Source of the DNA: Nocardia vulneris | Lineage (GTDB): Bacteria > Actinomycetota > Actinomycetes > Mycobacteriales > Mycobacteriaceae | Length of the DNA stretch: 64,000 nucleotides | Reading direction: 5' to 3' | NCBI RefSeq assembly: GCF_001613425.1 | Contig: NZ_BDCI01000008.1 | Span: 124,001 to 188,000 of the forward strand | Shown here: positions 20,903 through 29,400 of the stretch, in pieces | Layout: each line of letters opens with the position of its first letter | Numbering within the stretch: position 1 is the stretch's first letter | Notes under the pieces: generated by a model | What the model was told of the DNA's origin: nothing | The model's input: only the letters and a program-made list of their open reading frames with translations | Database searches by the model: none | Position numbers and translations under genes: made by a program

Positions 20903-22380
20903 TGAAGCTCCAGCCTTCTCGCCATATCGGACATGAAAACGCCTGTGGGATCGACACTTCGGCGGATCTTGATCCACTCGTCGATCCGCGGATACATCTG
21001 GTGGAAGGTCTCCGCGCTGGTGCGCGAGTCCTTCGCGGTGTACAGCCGCCCGCCGAACTCCAGCACCCGCCGGTCCAGCTCGCTGACCAGCTCGTTGAGC
21101 CCGGGCTTGATCGGGAAGTCGACGCAGATGTTCCAGCCCGGCATCGGGAAGCTCAGCGGCGCCGGGTTGCCCGCGCCGAACAGCTTGAACACGTTGAGCG
21201 CCGAGTAGTGACCCGAGGCCTGGATGTCGATGATGATCCGCTTGAACTCCTCGACCGCCTCGGTCGGCACCACGAACTGGTACTGCAGGAATCCGTTGGA
21301 GCCGTAGCCACGGTTCCACTCCGCGATCATGTCGAGCGGGTGATAGAACTGCGTCAGGTTCTGCACCTTGCCGGTGTAGTTGCCGCCCATCGCGTAGTAC
21401 GCCTCGCCGATGGAGCGCAGCGTCAGCTTGTTCATCGTCCAGTTCGGGAAGATGTCCGGCACCGTCATCAGTTGCGGCGCATCGAATTTCAGCGGCTTGC
21501 TGCGCAGGCGCTTGGGTAGCTCGTCGACCTTGGCCAGCCTGCCGCGGGTGATGGTGGCGCGGCCCAGCTTCGGCAGCGGGCTGATCACGTCGAACCAGGC
21601 GCTCGAGTAGGTGTAGTCGGCCTCGCTGCCGTCGCTGTGCGCCGCGATGGTCTCGTCGAGCGTCGTGGTCTTCACGCCGTCGTTGAGGAAGTACGCCGAT
21701 TCGGTCGGCGTCATCTCGATGGTCGCGCGCAGGATGATGCCGGTGAGGCCGTTGCCGCCGACGGTCGCCCAGAACAGTTTGGCGTTGCGCTTCGGCGTGA
21801 GGTGCTGCACCTGCCCGTCGGCGGTGAGCAGCTCGATCGAGCGCACGTGATTGCCGAAGCTGCCTTCGCTGTGATGGTTCTTACCGTGGATGTCGGAGGC
21901 GATGGCGCCGCCGATCGTCACCTGCCGGGTGCCGGGCAGCACCGGAACCCACAGCCCGAACGGCAGCGCCGCCTTCATGAGCTGGTCCAGGCTGACCCCG
22001 CCGTCCACATCGACGATCCGCGTGTCGCGGTCGATCCGATGGATGTTGTTCAGCGCCGTCATGTCGACCACCAGCCCACCCGCGTTCTGCGCGTGGTCGC
22101 CGTAGGAGCGGCCGAGCCCGCGCGCGATGACACCGCGGCGCAGGTGTGGTGGCTTGCTGTCGTTGTCCTCGGCGACCATGGCGACGGCCTTGGCGATCAG
22201 TTCCGGATCGCCGGTCGAGAGCACTTCGGATGAGGTTGGTGCGGTGCGACCCCACCCGGTCAACGTGCGGGTTTGCGTCGGCAAGGCGAACGCGCTCCCG
22301 GCGTCGGCGTCCCCGTTTGTGACGGTGGCGCCGTTCTCGTTCCCGGTCGTCGTGGTGGCGGTCGGAGCTTTCGTGGACAT
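20899..22380 (-). CDS. dprE1: DprE1, decaprenylphosphoryl-beta-D-ribose 2'-oxidase
   Basis: A 493-residue FAD-dependent oxidase of the VAO/PCMH fold that oxidises the C2' hydroxyl of decaprenyl-phosphoryl ribose. Seen: [16 protein letters not shown] and [23 protein letters not shown]-binding segments, then the substrate domain with [11 protein letters not shown]. Cys419 there corresponds to Cys387 of M. tuberculosis, the residue trapped by benzothiazinones, and Lys450 to catalytic Lys418. It has roughly 30 extra N-terminal residues, low-complexity and Thr/Gly-rich. ATG 22380 is preferred to ATG 22386: TAGCCT (22394-22389) ends 8 nt before the former and only 2 nt before the latter, fitting a leaderless transcript. 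Confidence 0.96.
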   Translation of the reverse strand: MSTKAPTATTTTGNENGATVTNGDADAGSAFALPTQTRTLTGWGRTAPTSSEVLSTGDPELIAKAVAMVAEDNDSKPPHLRRGVIARGLGRSYGDHAQNAGGLVVDMTALNNIHRIDRDTRIVDVDGGVSLDQLMKAALPFGLWVPVLPGTRQVTIGGAIASDIHGKNHHSEGSFGNHVRSIELLTADGQVQHLTPKRNAKLFWATVGGNGLTGIILRATIEMTPTESAYFLNDGVKTTTLDETIAAHSDGSEADYTYSSAWFDVISPLPKLGRATITRGRLAKVDELPKRLRSKPLKFDAPQLMTVPDIFPNWTMNKLTLRSIGEAYYAMGGNYTGKVQNLTQFYHPLDMIAEWNRGYGSNGFLQYQFVVPTEAVEEFKRIIIDIQASGHYSALNVFKLFGAGNPAPLSFPMPGWNICVDFPIKPGLNELVSELDRRVLEFGGRLYTAKDSRTSAETFHQMYPRIDEWIKIRRSVDPTGVFMSDMARRLELQ

Positions 22381-22548
22381 CGGCATAGAGGCTACAGGTA
22401 TGACCGGACATCCGGTCGATGTCTCTTACTCCGGAGTAGTGACATATCCGTCGCTATGGCGCTGGACACGCCCGCCGCCCACATCGCCGGTTCCCGGGCT
22501 CGGCCGGTCCGCGCGCCGCCGCGGCGGACCCCGGCTACGCTCGTGCCC

Positions 22549-23004
22549 GTGCCTGCCGAACCCCACCTGCCGCTGCCGGTCGAGTTGCCGCTGGTCGACG
22601 AGCCGGGCGGGACCGATGTCGACCTCAAGACGCAGATCGTCCGGTTCACCCTGACCGGCGGCCTGTCGGCGATCGTCGACTTCGGGTTGTACAGCCTGCT
22701 GTTCAACCTGATCGGGCTGCCGCGCGAGGCGGCCAAGTCGCTCAGCTTCATCGCGGGCACCACCACTGCGTATCTGATCAACCGGCGCTGGACCTTCCAG
22801 GCGCCGCCGAGCCGGGCCCGTTTCGTCGCGGTGGTGATCCTCTACGCGGTCACCTTCGCCGTGCAGGTCGGCATCAACGCGGTGCTGTACGAGGCGCTGC
22901 CGGACGCGCCGTGGCGCCAGCTGCTCGCCTTCGTCGTCGCGCAGGGCACCGCCACCGTCATCAACTTCGTCGTCCAGCGCCTGGTGATCTTCAAGATCAA
23001 GTGA
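22549..23004 (+). CDS. GtrA-family membrane protein, Rv3789-like
   Basis: A GtrA/DPMS-type small membrane protein with four hydrophobic helices: FTLTGGLSAIVDFGLYSLLF, the signature AYLINRRWTFQ loop, and ATVINFVVQRLVIFKIK at the C terminus. It closely resembles M. tuberculosis Rv3789, which sits next to dprE1 and is implicated in arabinan assembly (proposed flippase of decaprenyl-phosphoryl arabinose or AftA partner). The divergent position beside dprE1 is conserved. TACGCT (22536-22541) is 7 nt before the GTG at 22549, giving 151 residues and a leaderless start; an ATG at 22456 is an alternative that adds a Pro-rich tail absent from the family. Confidence 0.88.
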   Translation: MPAEPHLPLPVELPLVDEPGGTDVDLKTQIVRFTLTGGLSAIVDFGLYSLLFNLIGLPREAAKSLSFIAGTTTAYLINRRWTFQAPPSRARFVAVVILYAVTFAVQVGINAVLYEALPDAPWRQLLAFVVAQGTATVINFVVQRLVIFKIK

Positions 23005-23016
23005 GCGCTCGGCCGC

Positions 23017-23649
23017 TCAGCCGTTCGTGCGCAGGGCTGCGGCCAGTTCGCGTCCCTGTGCCTTGGCCCCGAAGTAGTCCCCGCCCTTCGCGCGGGTGTT
23101 GTCGGTGCCCCAGTCGCGCTGTTCCCGGTCGGCCGGGACGAGGTGGGGAATGTGCTTGCGGCAGTGGATGTATGCCTCTTCGATGTCGACGACGACCCAG
23201 CGCTCCGCCGCGCGGCCCTTGGCGTTGGCGGGCAGTCCCGGGGTGATCTTGCGCAGGGTGTCGTCGGCGATGATCCGGGCCGAGCCGTTGACGTGCAGGC
23301 CGATCAGATCGCGCACGAAATCGATTAGCAGGATGCCTACGTGCGGATTCTCCAGGATGTTGCCGAGGCTGGCGAGCACGCCGTTGCCCCGGTATTCGGG
23401 GTAGGCAATCGTGCGTTCATCGATCACGTGCAGGAAGCCGGGTTCGCCGGCGCGGAAGCTGGAGTCGCATTCGCCGTGTTTGTCCGAGGTGGCGATGAAC
23501 GCCATCTCCATCCGGCCGATGAACTCGATCATGGTGTGGTTCAGATGATCGAGCACCTGGTCGTTGTAGAAGCGTGCGGCTCTGTCCTGGGTGCCGTACC
23601 GATCCTGTAGCTCGCGTTCGCCGTCGCTGCCGTGCTGCGCGCCGGGCAT
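23017..23649 (-). CDS. Pyridoxamine 5'-phosphate oxidase-like FMN-binding protein
   Basis: A 210-residue protein with a single split-barrel domain of the PNPOx family (about residues 35-150): MAFIATSDKHGECDSSFRAG, RTIAYPEYRGNGVLASLGNILENPHVGILLIDF and LHVNGSARII. Such proteins bind FMN, F420 or haem and act as oxidases, reductases or sensors; the substrate cannot be told here. The C-terminal tail (HCRKHIPHL... to RTNG) is longer than the minimal domain. It converges on the GtrA gene with a 12-bp gap and stands alone upstream. Confidence 0.82.
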   Translation of the reverse strand: MPGAQHGSDGERELQDRYGTQDRAARFYNDQVLDHLNHTMIEFIGRMEMAFIATSDKHGECDSSFRAGEPGFLHVIDERTIAYPEYRGNGVLASLGNILENPHVGILLIDFVRDLIGLHVNGSARIIADDTLRKITPGLPANAKGRAAERWVVVDIEEAYIHCRKHIPHLVPADREQRDWGTDNTRAKGGDYFGAKAQGRELAAALRTNG

Positions 23650-23887
23650 TCGTGCCCCCTCTGGTAGGCGGAATCGGGTTCCGTCGAGGGGTCGAGATCG
23701 CGCCCGCGACTAAACCGAAATCCTGCCCATTTTAGTCCGATTCGGCTTGGCAAAAGTACGAAATCCACGTTGAGAATGCACTGAATGCGTAATTAGCGCA
23801 AGGGTTTCCACGGATTAGCTGCATTCCGACCGGCCGGAATTTTTCGCCCGAACGGCCTACCGGAAACAGTCCGATTTTCCGCGCGCG

Positions 23888-26074
23888 TCAGGCCGGCGTC
23901 AAGGTCACCGGGACGCCGTTGAAAACCGCGTTGCCGGACGGGACGTCGACCACCGAATCGTCGGTCAGCACGTTCGCGTTGACTCCGGCGTGTTCCTTGG
24001 CGACGCTCTGTGCGCTGTCGGTGTGGCCCCAGCCGTGCGGCAGGCTCACCACCCCCGGCATGATCGCGTCGGTCGGCTCCAGCGGCACCGTCAGCATGCC
24101 CGCCGCCGATTTCACCACCGCGTGCTCGTGCAGGCCGAGCCGCGCGACATCGGCCGGATTGATCTGCAGCGTACAGCGATTCGAGCCGCTCACCAGCGTG
24201 GCGACGTTGTGCATCCAGCTGTTGTTCGAGCGCAGTTGCCGCCGCCCGATCAGCACCACGTCCGGCGCCGCGTCGGCCAGCCGGGCCCGCATCCGGCGCA
24301 CGTCGTCGAGCAGCTGCCGCGGCGCGAGTTCCACCTTCTTCGACTCGGTCCGCAGCGCGCCGGGCAGCTTGGGCTGCAACGGCCCGAGGTCGACGCCGTG
24401 CGGATTGTCCAGCAGCACTTGCAGATTCAGGTGTCCACCGGCCCATTCGCCGTAGGGCCCGAGCCGCAGCATCAGGTCGATGCGCTGTTCTGTGGTGTCG
24501 GCTCCGATCAATTCGCCGCGCCGCTCGGTCATTCCGGCCTTGTGCAGCATGCCCGCGATGATCAGTTCGTCGACGCCGGTGAGCGGGTCGACGCCGTCGG
24601 TGCCCGCGTGCGGCATACCCGACACCGCGGCGGCCAGCCTGGTGAGCACCGCCGACTCCGACGGCCGGTCGCCCAGCGGCACCAGCGGCCGCGAATACCG
24701 CGCGTAGTTGTGCACCGCGAATTGCAGCAATGCGAAGTCGTAGTGCGGTGACTGCACGGGACGCGGCGGCGGCAGGATCACGTCGGCGTGCCGGGTGGTT
24801 TCGTTGAGATACCGGTCGACGCTGACCATGAAGTCGAGCCGGGCGAAGGCCGTGTCGAGCCGGGCGCCGCTCGGCGCGGAGAGCACCGGATTGCCCGCGA
24901 CCGTCACCAGCGCGCGGATCTGCCCCTCGCCGGGGGTGTCGATCTCGTCGGCCAAGGTCGCGACGGGCAGCTCACCCATCGCCTCGGGCAGGCCACGCAC
25001 CCGGCTGGTCCAGCGGCCGGGCCGGAACGGCTTGCTGCGGACGATGCCGCCCGCCGCCGCGGTCGCGAACATCGCGCCGCCCGGGGTGTCGAGGTTGCCG
25101 GTCAAGACGTTGATCGCGTCCACCAGCCACTGCGTGATGGTGCCGAATTCCGCTGTGCAGGTGCCGATCCGGGCGTAGACGGCCGCGGTCGGCGCGGCGG
25201 CCAGCTCCCTGGCGAGCCGGATCACGGTGTCGGCGGGCACGCCGGTGCGCGTCGCCACCGTATCCGGGCTGAACGCCGCTGCGGCCGTACGCAGTTCGTC
25301 CACGCCGGCGACCTCGACCCGGATATCGATGAGGTCCTCGGCGAACAAGGTGTGCACGATGCCGAACAGCAGGTACGCGTCGCTGCCCGGCCGGATGAAC
25401 AGGTGCTCGTCGGCCAGCTTCGCGGTACGCGTCACGCGGGGATCGACCACCACGAAGCGGCCGCCACGGCGGCGCAGCGCCTTCAGCCTGCCGGGGAAAT
25501 CCGGTGCGGTGCACAGTGATCCGTTGGATTCGAGCGGGTTGGCGCCGAGCATCAGCAGATAGTCGGTGCGATCCAGGTCGGGCACCGGCACGGTGAGCGG
25601 ATCGCCGAACATCAAGCCGCTGGCCACCTGTTTCGGCATCTGGTCGGCGGTGCTCGCGGAGAAGATGTTGCGGGTGCTCAACGCCCGCAGCAGCACCGGC
25701 ACGTACAGCGCGCCCGCCACGGTGTGCGCGTTGGGATTGCCCAGATACGCTGCCGCGGCTTGTTTTCCGTGCTCGGCGACGATCTGGGGGAAGCGCTGCG
25801 CGACGAGGTCGAACGCCTCGTCCCACGACGCGGTGCGCCAGGTATCGGTGGCCCGGTCGCGAATCATCGGCTCGCGCACTCGGTCCGGGTCCTCGTCGAG
25901 ATGACCGAAGCTCGCGCCCTTGGGACAGAGGAACCCCTTGCTGAACGGGTCGGCCTTGTCGCCGCGCACCGCGATCACATGATCCTCGGGATCGAGGGTG
26001 ATCTCCAGTCCGCACACCGCCTCGCACAGAGGGCAGGTGCGCAATAGGTTCCGCTGTTCGGTGACGTCGGCCAT
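23888..26074 (-). CDS. Molybdopterin oxidoreductase with N-terminal 4Fe-4S site
   Basis: A 728-residue member of the prokaryotic molybdopterin (DMSO reductase) family. The N terminus has Cys14-x2-Cys17-x3-Cys21 and Cys50 in FLCPKG, a [4Fe-4S] site as in formate dehydrogenase and assimilatory nitrate reductase. The large molybdopterin region follows (LGNPNAHTVAG, LMLGANPLESNGSL, VVDPRVTRTAKLADEHLFIRPG) and the cofactor-binding C-terminal domain has RRQLRSNNSWMHN and VVSLPHGWGH. No signal peptide, so cytoplasmic. GAGGCGG lies 6 nt before the ATG, which fixes the start; longer in-frame reading is not needed. The substrate is unknown; no maturation or electron-transfer gene is adjacent. Confidence 0.9.
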   Translation of the reverse strand: MADVTEQRNLLRTCPLCEAVCGLEITLDPEDHVIAVRGDKADPFSKGFLCPKGASFGHLDEDPDRVREPMIRDRATDTWRTASWDEAFDLVAQRFPQIVAEHGKQAAAAYLGNPNAHTVAGALYVPVLLRALSTRNIFSASTADQMPKQVASGLMFGDPLTVPVPDLDRTDYLLMLGANPLESNGSLCTAPDFPGRLKALRRRGGRFVVVDPRVTRTAKLADEHLFIRPGSDAYLLFGIVHTLFAEDLIDIRVEVAGVDELRTAAAAFSPDTVATRTGVPADTVIRLARELAAAPTAAVYARIGTCTAEFGTITQWLVDAINVLTGNLDTPGGAMFATAAAGGIVRSKPFRPGRWTSRVRGLPEAMGELPVATLADEIDTPGEGQIRALVTVAGNPVLSAPSGARLDTAFARLDFMVSVDRYLNETTRHADVILPPPRPVQSPHYDFALLQFAVHNYARYSRPLVPLGDRPSESAVLTRLAAAVSGMPHAGTDGVDPLTGVDELIIAGMLHKAGMTERRGELIGADTTEQRIDLMLRLGPYGEWAGGHLNLQVLLDNPHGVDLGPLQPKLPGALRTESKKVELAPRQLLDDVRRMRARLADAAPDVVLIGRRQLRSNNSWMHNVATLVSGSNRCTLQINPADVARLGLHEHAVVKSAAGMLTVPLEPTDAIMPGVVSLPHGWGHTDSAQSVAKEHAGVNANVLTDDSVVDVPSGNAVFNGVPVTLTPA

Positions 26075-26250
26075 GCTCGTCCGCCTCTTTCGCGTGTTCC
26101 GGGCTCGAGCGTCGCGCCGGTGGCTGCCGCGCGGCGGGGTGGCGCATCGGCCGGGCTGACCCACGTACGCGCAATTCAGTCGTGACGTCCCGAGTGTCTC
26201 AATCCATAGCGTAATCGAGATCGGCGTCACAGACGGCCGTCCACGCAAAA

Positions 26251-26302
26251 CGACCGATATCCGCACGCCGGTGCAGGCCGGCTAGGTGGCGGATATCGGT
26301 CG
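26251..26302 (-). terminator. Rho-independent terminator of the 160-residue hypothetical gene
   Basis: Perfect 14-bp stem CGACCGATATCCGC / GCGGATATCGGTCG with an inner GCCGG/CCGGC pair in the loop. On the minus strand it is followed by TTTT, and it starts about 50 bp after the stop at 26354. Confidence 0.75.
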
Positions 26303-26353
26303 TGCAGTCCGGGTAGTCCCAGTCCCGGTCTGTGTTCAGCAGGTTGTGCGGTG

Positions 26354-26836
26354 TCAGCAGGCGACGCTGGTGAGCTGCGTCTTGCTGCGTGCGGTCGCGG
26401 CCCGGACGGCCGCGCTGAGCGCAACCACCGGCGGAACCCAGCGGGCCTCGGTGGGTGCGACCCCCCAGCAGGCCGAGCCTGCCGAGAGCTGAGTGGGCGG
26501 CAACGGGACGCCCGCGCCGTCGGTGTGGACGACAGCGCCCGCGGCGGTCAGCGCCGCCAGCGCCATGGCGGCCTTGCGGACGCCGGTGACCAAGTGGATC
26601 TCGCGACGCTCGGTGCCCGGGATCTCGATGACCGGCCCGGACAGGTTGTTCGCTCGCAGGAAGCGGCGGACCTGACCGGCCAGCTCGCCGCTGACCTCGA
26701 TGGCCGAAAGCTCGTCATCGGTGATCAGGCAAAGACCGTTGGCCGTTTCGGCGACCGTCCATCCGCGCTGGGTGTATTCCTGCGCTGCGGCGGTCATGGC
26801 AGCCGCCGAGACGGAAGTCGGAAACGTGGTGCGCAC
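26354..26836 (-). CDS. Hypothetical protein, 160 residues
   Basis: Not recognised with confidence. The first half (MRTTFPTSVSAAAMTAAAQEY... GWTVAETANGLCLITDDELSAIEVSG) looks like a small alpha/beta domain seen at the N terminus of bifunctional primase-like and other actinobacterial proteins. The C-terminal half contains a Cys in SACWGVAPTEARWVPP and a terminal Cys. No signal peptide or transmembrane helix. The GTG at 26836 is chosen because GGAGAAAG lies 3 nt upstream. A strong terminator follows. It is transcribed away from the DUF4282 gene across a long shared intergenic region. Confidence 0.7.
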   Translation of the reverse strand: MRTTFPTSVSAAAMTAAAQEYTQRGWTVAETANGLCLITDDELSAIEVSGELAGQVRRFLRANNLSGPVIEIPGTERREIHLVTGVRKAAMALAALTAAGAVVHTDGAGVPLPPTQLSAGSACWGVAPTEARWVPPVVALSAAVRAATARSKTQLTSVAC

Positions 26837-27171
26837 TGTCTTTCTCCATTCCCCGGTAGATCTGGGTCCTGCATTCATGGGTCGTATCGGTGGTGGCCGT
26901 CCGCAGCGTTACGCGATCTTCAAAACTTCTTCACGACTGTTGCTCACGTCTCTTCTGCGGGGGCGTAAAAGCTGTTCGCTATAACCTGGGTTTTTCCATC
27001 CGGAATCGTTGTGCTGCCGCCACTTTCAGGCGCTGACCTGTTCTTTCCCTGGGATATCGCTGAGCAGAACCTGGGAATGATGTGACCGCGGTGTGAGGAT
27101 GATGTGACGTATGGGTCCGCTCGCGAATCCCCGCTGGCCCGGACGCGCGATTGCGGGGAGGATTTCTTGCC
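26837..27171. other. Divergent intergenic region
   Basis: 335 bp between two divergent genes, more A/T-rich than the surroundings (for example CTATAACCTGGGTTTTTCC near 26980). It must hold promoters for both, but I cannot pick a confident -35/-10 pair. No gene is visible. Confidence 0.4.
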
Positions 27172-27753
27172 ATGAGCGATGAGTCCAACGGAACCGGTGC
27201 GGCAAAGGGGAGTCCGCTGCCGGACCCGGAGGAGTTCGAAGCCGAATCCCGCTGGATCACGTGGAAGGAATCGGCGGCCCGCAGGTTCTCGCGCACGGAG
27301 ACCGCCGCGACCGAGCAGCCGCCGGAGCCGTTCGAGAGCCCGCGCGCCTTCGGGCAGTGGAGCGTCGAGGCCGCCCGCGGTTTGCTGGATGTGCAGTTCC
27401 ACCGCCCGGCCACTCGGACCCTGCTGCCGCTGGCCTACATTCTCGGACTCGCCTTCGCCGTCGCCGTCCCGATCGCGCTCACCGTGCTCATGTGGCGGGT
27501 GTCGGCCGTACTGGGCGTGCTGGCCGCGTTGCTCGGCGTGCCGCTGGGACTGACCATCGCGGCCGCGGTCCGGCTGATGCTCGAGTTCCTGGTGAACGCG
27601 TCGCGGCTGGCCACCCGGGTCGAGCACATCAGCGAACTGGCCGACGATCTGTTCCAGGCCCTCTCCGATGTCGCCGAACCGGTGAACCAGCTCTCCGAAG
27701 ACGTTCGCGCGGTGCAGTTCTGGCGGTTCCGCAAGCGTGGTCCCCGGCGCTAG
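27172..27753 (+). CDS. DUF4282 domain membrane protein
   Basis: A 193-residue protein. The first 75 residues are hydrophilic and probably disordered (SDESNGTGAAKGSPLPDPEEF). Residues about 75-160 match the DUF4282 layout: an amphipathic GLLDVQFHRPATRTLLPLAYILGL entry, then two hydrophobic helices and the short conserved segment LMLEFLVNASRLATRVEHI. Function is unknown; it is a bacterial inner-membrane family. GGGGAGGA ends 9 nt before the ATG, a clear ribosome site. It is monocistronic as far as can be seen. Confidence 0.82.
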   Translation: MSDESNGTGAAKGSPLPDPEEFEAESRWITWKESAARRFSRTETAATEQPPEPFESPRAFGQWSVEAARGLLDVQFHRPATRTLLPLAYILGLAFAVAVPIALTVLMWRVSAVLGVLAALLGVPLGLTIAAAVRLMLEFLVNASRLATRVEHISELADDLFQALSDVAEPVNQLSEDVRAVQFWRFRKRGPRR

Positions 27754-27986
27754 GTCCGCTCCGGTGCCGAGTGCACAACGCGCGCGGCGGATTTCTCGGC
27801 AATCTGCCCACCCCCGGGTTGTGGTGTCGCCCATAGTGACCGGGGGTTGTTTTGCTGTGAAACAATGCCGTTTGGATGCTCCAGCTCCGGCTGGGACGGT
27901 GTCTGATAGAGAAGGGTCACGCTGCCGGCCTTCGCCAAGGGTTCGGTCGGGGTGCCCGGTTGCTCGGCTACAAGGGGGGAACACCT

Positions 27987-28868
27987 ATGGCATTACCGCA
28001 GGGGACGACCGGTTCGACCATGCCCCGGCGTCAACTCGGCCGGCATCTGCGCGACCTGCGTAATCGCGCGCGGATGACCACCAGAACCGCTGCCCAGCAG
28101 CTGGAATGGTCGGAGGCCAAGATCTGGCGGATCGAGACCGGCCAGACCTCGCTGCGCAGCCTCGACGTCGAGGCGATGTGCAAGGTCTACGGTGCACCGT
28201 CCGACCTGATCGGTCCGCTCACGGCTTTGGCGCGGGAGACGAAGGCCCGTGGCTGGTGGACCGCGTACGGCGACGTGATCGCGGAGGGGTTCGAGGTCTA
28301 CATCGGCCTGGAGGAGGCGGCCACCCGGCTGTCGACCTACGAGAACGAGCTGGTGCCCGGCCTGCTGCAGACCGAGGACTACACGCGGGCGTTGCTCACG
28401 GCCGCGCGCCCGGACATGCCCGCGAACGAACTCGATCGGCGGGTGCAGCTGCGCATGGCGCGCCAAGCGCTGGTCACCCGCGCGCACGCGCCCCTGCACT
28501 TGGACGTGGTGATCAGCGAGTCGGTGCTGTGGCGGCGGATCGGCGGCGACGCGGTCACCGCCGCGCAGCTCGAGCACCTGCGGCGCATGTGCGACCTGCC
28601 GAACGTCCGAATCCAGGTGGCGCCGACGGATTCCGGCTACCACGACGGCATGGATTCGGGCCGTTTCGTCATGCTCGAGTTCCCCGAGCTGCGGGCGGGT
28701 GAGTCGCCCGAACCGCCGGTGGTCTACGTCGAATCGTTCACCGGTCCGGTGTATCTGGACAAGGAGAACGAGATCGACCGGTACCGAAGGGCTTTGGTGA
28801 GCATCAAATCGGTCGCCGTGGACGCGCGCGACGACATCGAGCAGGCGCGCAGCAGCCGCGTGTTCTGA
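27987..28868 (+). CDS. XRE-family regulator with DUF5753 domain
   Basis: A 293-residue actinobacterial transcription regulator. An N-terminal helix-turn-helix (about residues 15-70: LRDLRNRARMTTRTAAQQLEWSEAKIWRIETGQ) is followed by a DUF5753 domain (ARGWWTAYGDV... YENELVPGLLQTEDYTRAL... VQLRMARQ... YVESFTGPVYLDKENEIDRYRRAL). Such proteins are abundant in Streptomyces and Nocardia, often paired with a small DUF397 protein, but no DUF397 gene is adjacent here. AAGGGGGGA ends 6 nt upstream of the ATG. The target is unknown. Confidence 0.92.
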   Translation: MALPQGTTGSTMPRRQLGRHLRDLRNRARMTTRTAAQQLEWSEAKIWRIETGQTSLRSLDVEAMCKVYGAPSDLIGPLTALARETKARGWWTAYGDVIAEGFEVYIGLEEAATRLSTYENELVPGLLQTEDYTRALLTAARPDMPANELDRRVQLRMARQALVTRAHAPLHLDVVISESVLWRRIGGDAVTAAQLEHLRRMCDLPNVRIQVAPTDSGYHDGMDSGRFVMLEFPELRAGESPEPPVVYVESFTGPVYLDKENEIDRYRRALVSIKSVAVDARDDIEQARSSRVF

Positions 28869-28889
28869 GGGCGGGAATCTCTTGGTGCC

Positions 28890-29315
28890 TCAGCACTTTT
28901 GGCCGGGCACGCCCCAGGTGTCCGCCAGCACCGCACGATGGGTCGGCAGCGCCTGCTCGTAGGCCGCGCGGCCTTTCTCGGTGAGGCAGACGAAGACCGC
29001 GCGCCGGTCGTCCTGGCACATGGTGCGCGCGACGAGGCCGTCGCGCTCCAGCCGGGCGACCGCGCGGGACAGCGCGCTCTGGCTCAGGTAGATGTCATTG
29101 GCCAGATCGCTCATTCGATAGTCGCCACAGTTGGCGTCGATCAACCGGTCCAGCGTCTCGAACTCGCTGAGTCCGATCCCGTGCTGTCCCTGTAGCGCCT
29201 TTTCCATGGCGCAGCTCACCGTCGCGTGCCGGTCCAGCAGCTCACGCCACTCACCCACCAGCCCGGTCGGCGCGACGGTGCGCCGGGCTGTCTCGATTGT
29301 CGACGGCTTCGACAT
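28890..29315 (-). CDS. MarR-family transcription regulator, probable repressor of the adjacent MFS gene
   Basis: A 141-residue winged helix-turn-helix protein: LSEFETLDRLIDA, the recognition helix region YLSQSALSRAVARLERDGLV and the wing with CQDDRRAVFVCLTEKG. It contains several cysteines (Cys36, one in CGDYRMSD, one in TMCQDDRR, and the last residue), so redox or ligand sensing is possible. It is divergent from an MFS efflux gene; both promoters carry inverted repeats. Its own promoter is TTGCAT-N17-TAGGAT, with the -10 ending 6 nt before the ATG, so it is probably leaderless and autoregulated. Confidence 0.9.
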   Translation of the reverse strand: MSKPSTIETARRTVAPTGLVGEWRELLDRHATVSCAMEKALQGQHGIGLSEFETLDRLIDANCGDYRMSDLANDIYLSQSALSRAVARLERDGLVARTMCQDDRRAVFVCLTEKGRAAYEQALPTHRAVLADTWGVPGQKC

Positions 29316-29321
29316 GGCCCC

Positions 29322-29400
29322 ATCCTAGTGGTCCGCAGCAATCTATGCAACTGCATTAGATGTGTTGGCATTTAATGCGCATGCATGTAACGTACCCCGC
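29322..29400. promoter_or_regulatory. Divergent marR/MFS promoters with overlapping operators
   Basis: For marR (minus): -35 TTGCAT (29350-29345), 17-nt spacer, -10 TAGGAT (29327-29322). For the MFS gene (plus): -35 TTGGCA (29365-29370), 17-nt spacer, -10 TAACGT (29388-29393), 7 nt before the ATG. Inverted repeats ATGCA-AC-TGCAT (29345-29356) and GCATT-T-AATGC (29368-29378) cover the two -35 elements, as expected for MarR repression of both genes. A further ATGCAT lies at 29381-29386. Confidence 0.72.

Noticed and set aside
20903..21319. N-terminal extension of dprE2
   Set aside because: It overlaps dprE1 in another frame and reads as low-complexity; the GTGA overlap at 20899-20902 gives the family length.
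23823..23845. Short ATTCCG/CGGAAT hairpin followed by T5 on the plus strand
   Set aside because: No plus-strand gene ends upstream of it, and the stem is only 6 bp; it is probably chance.
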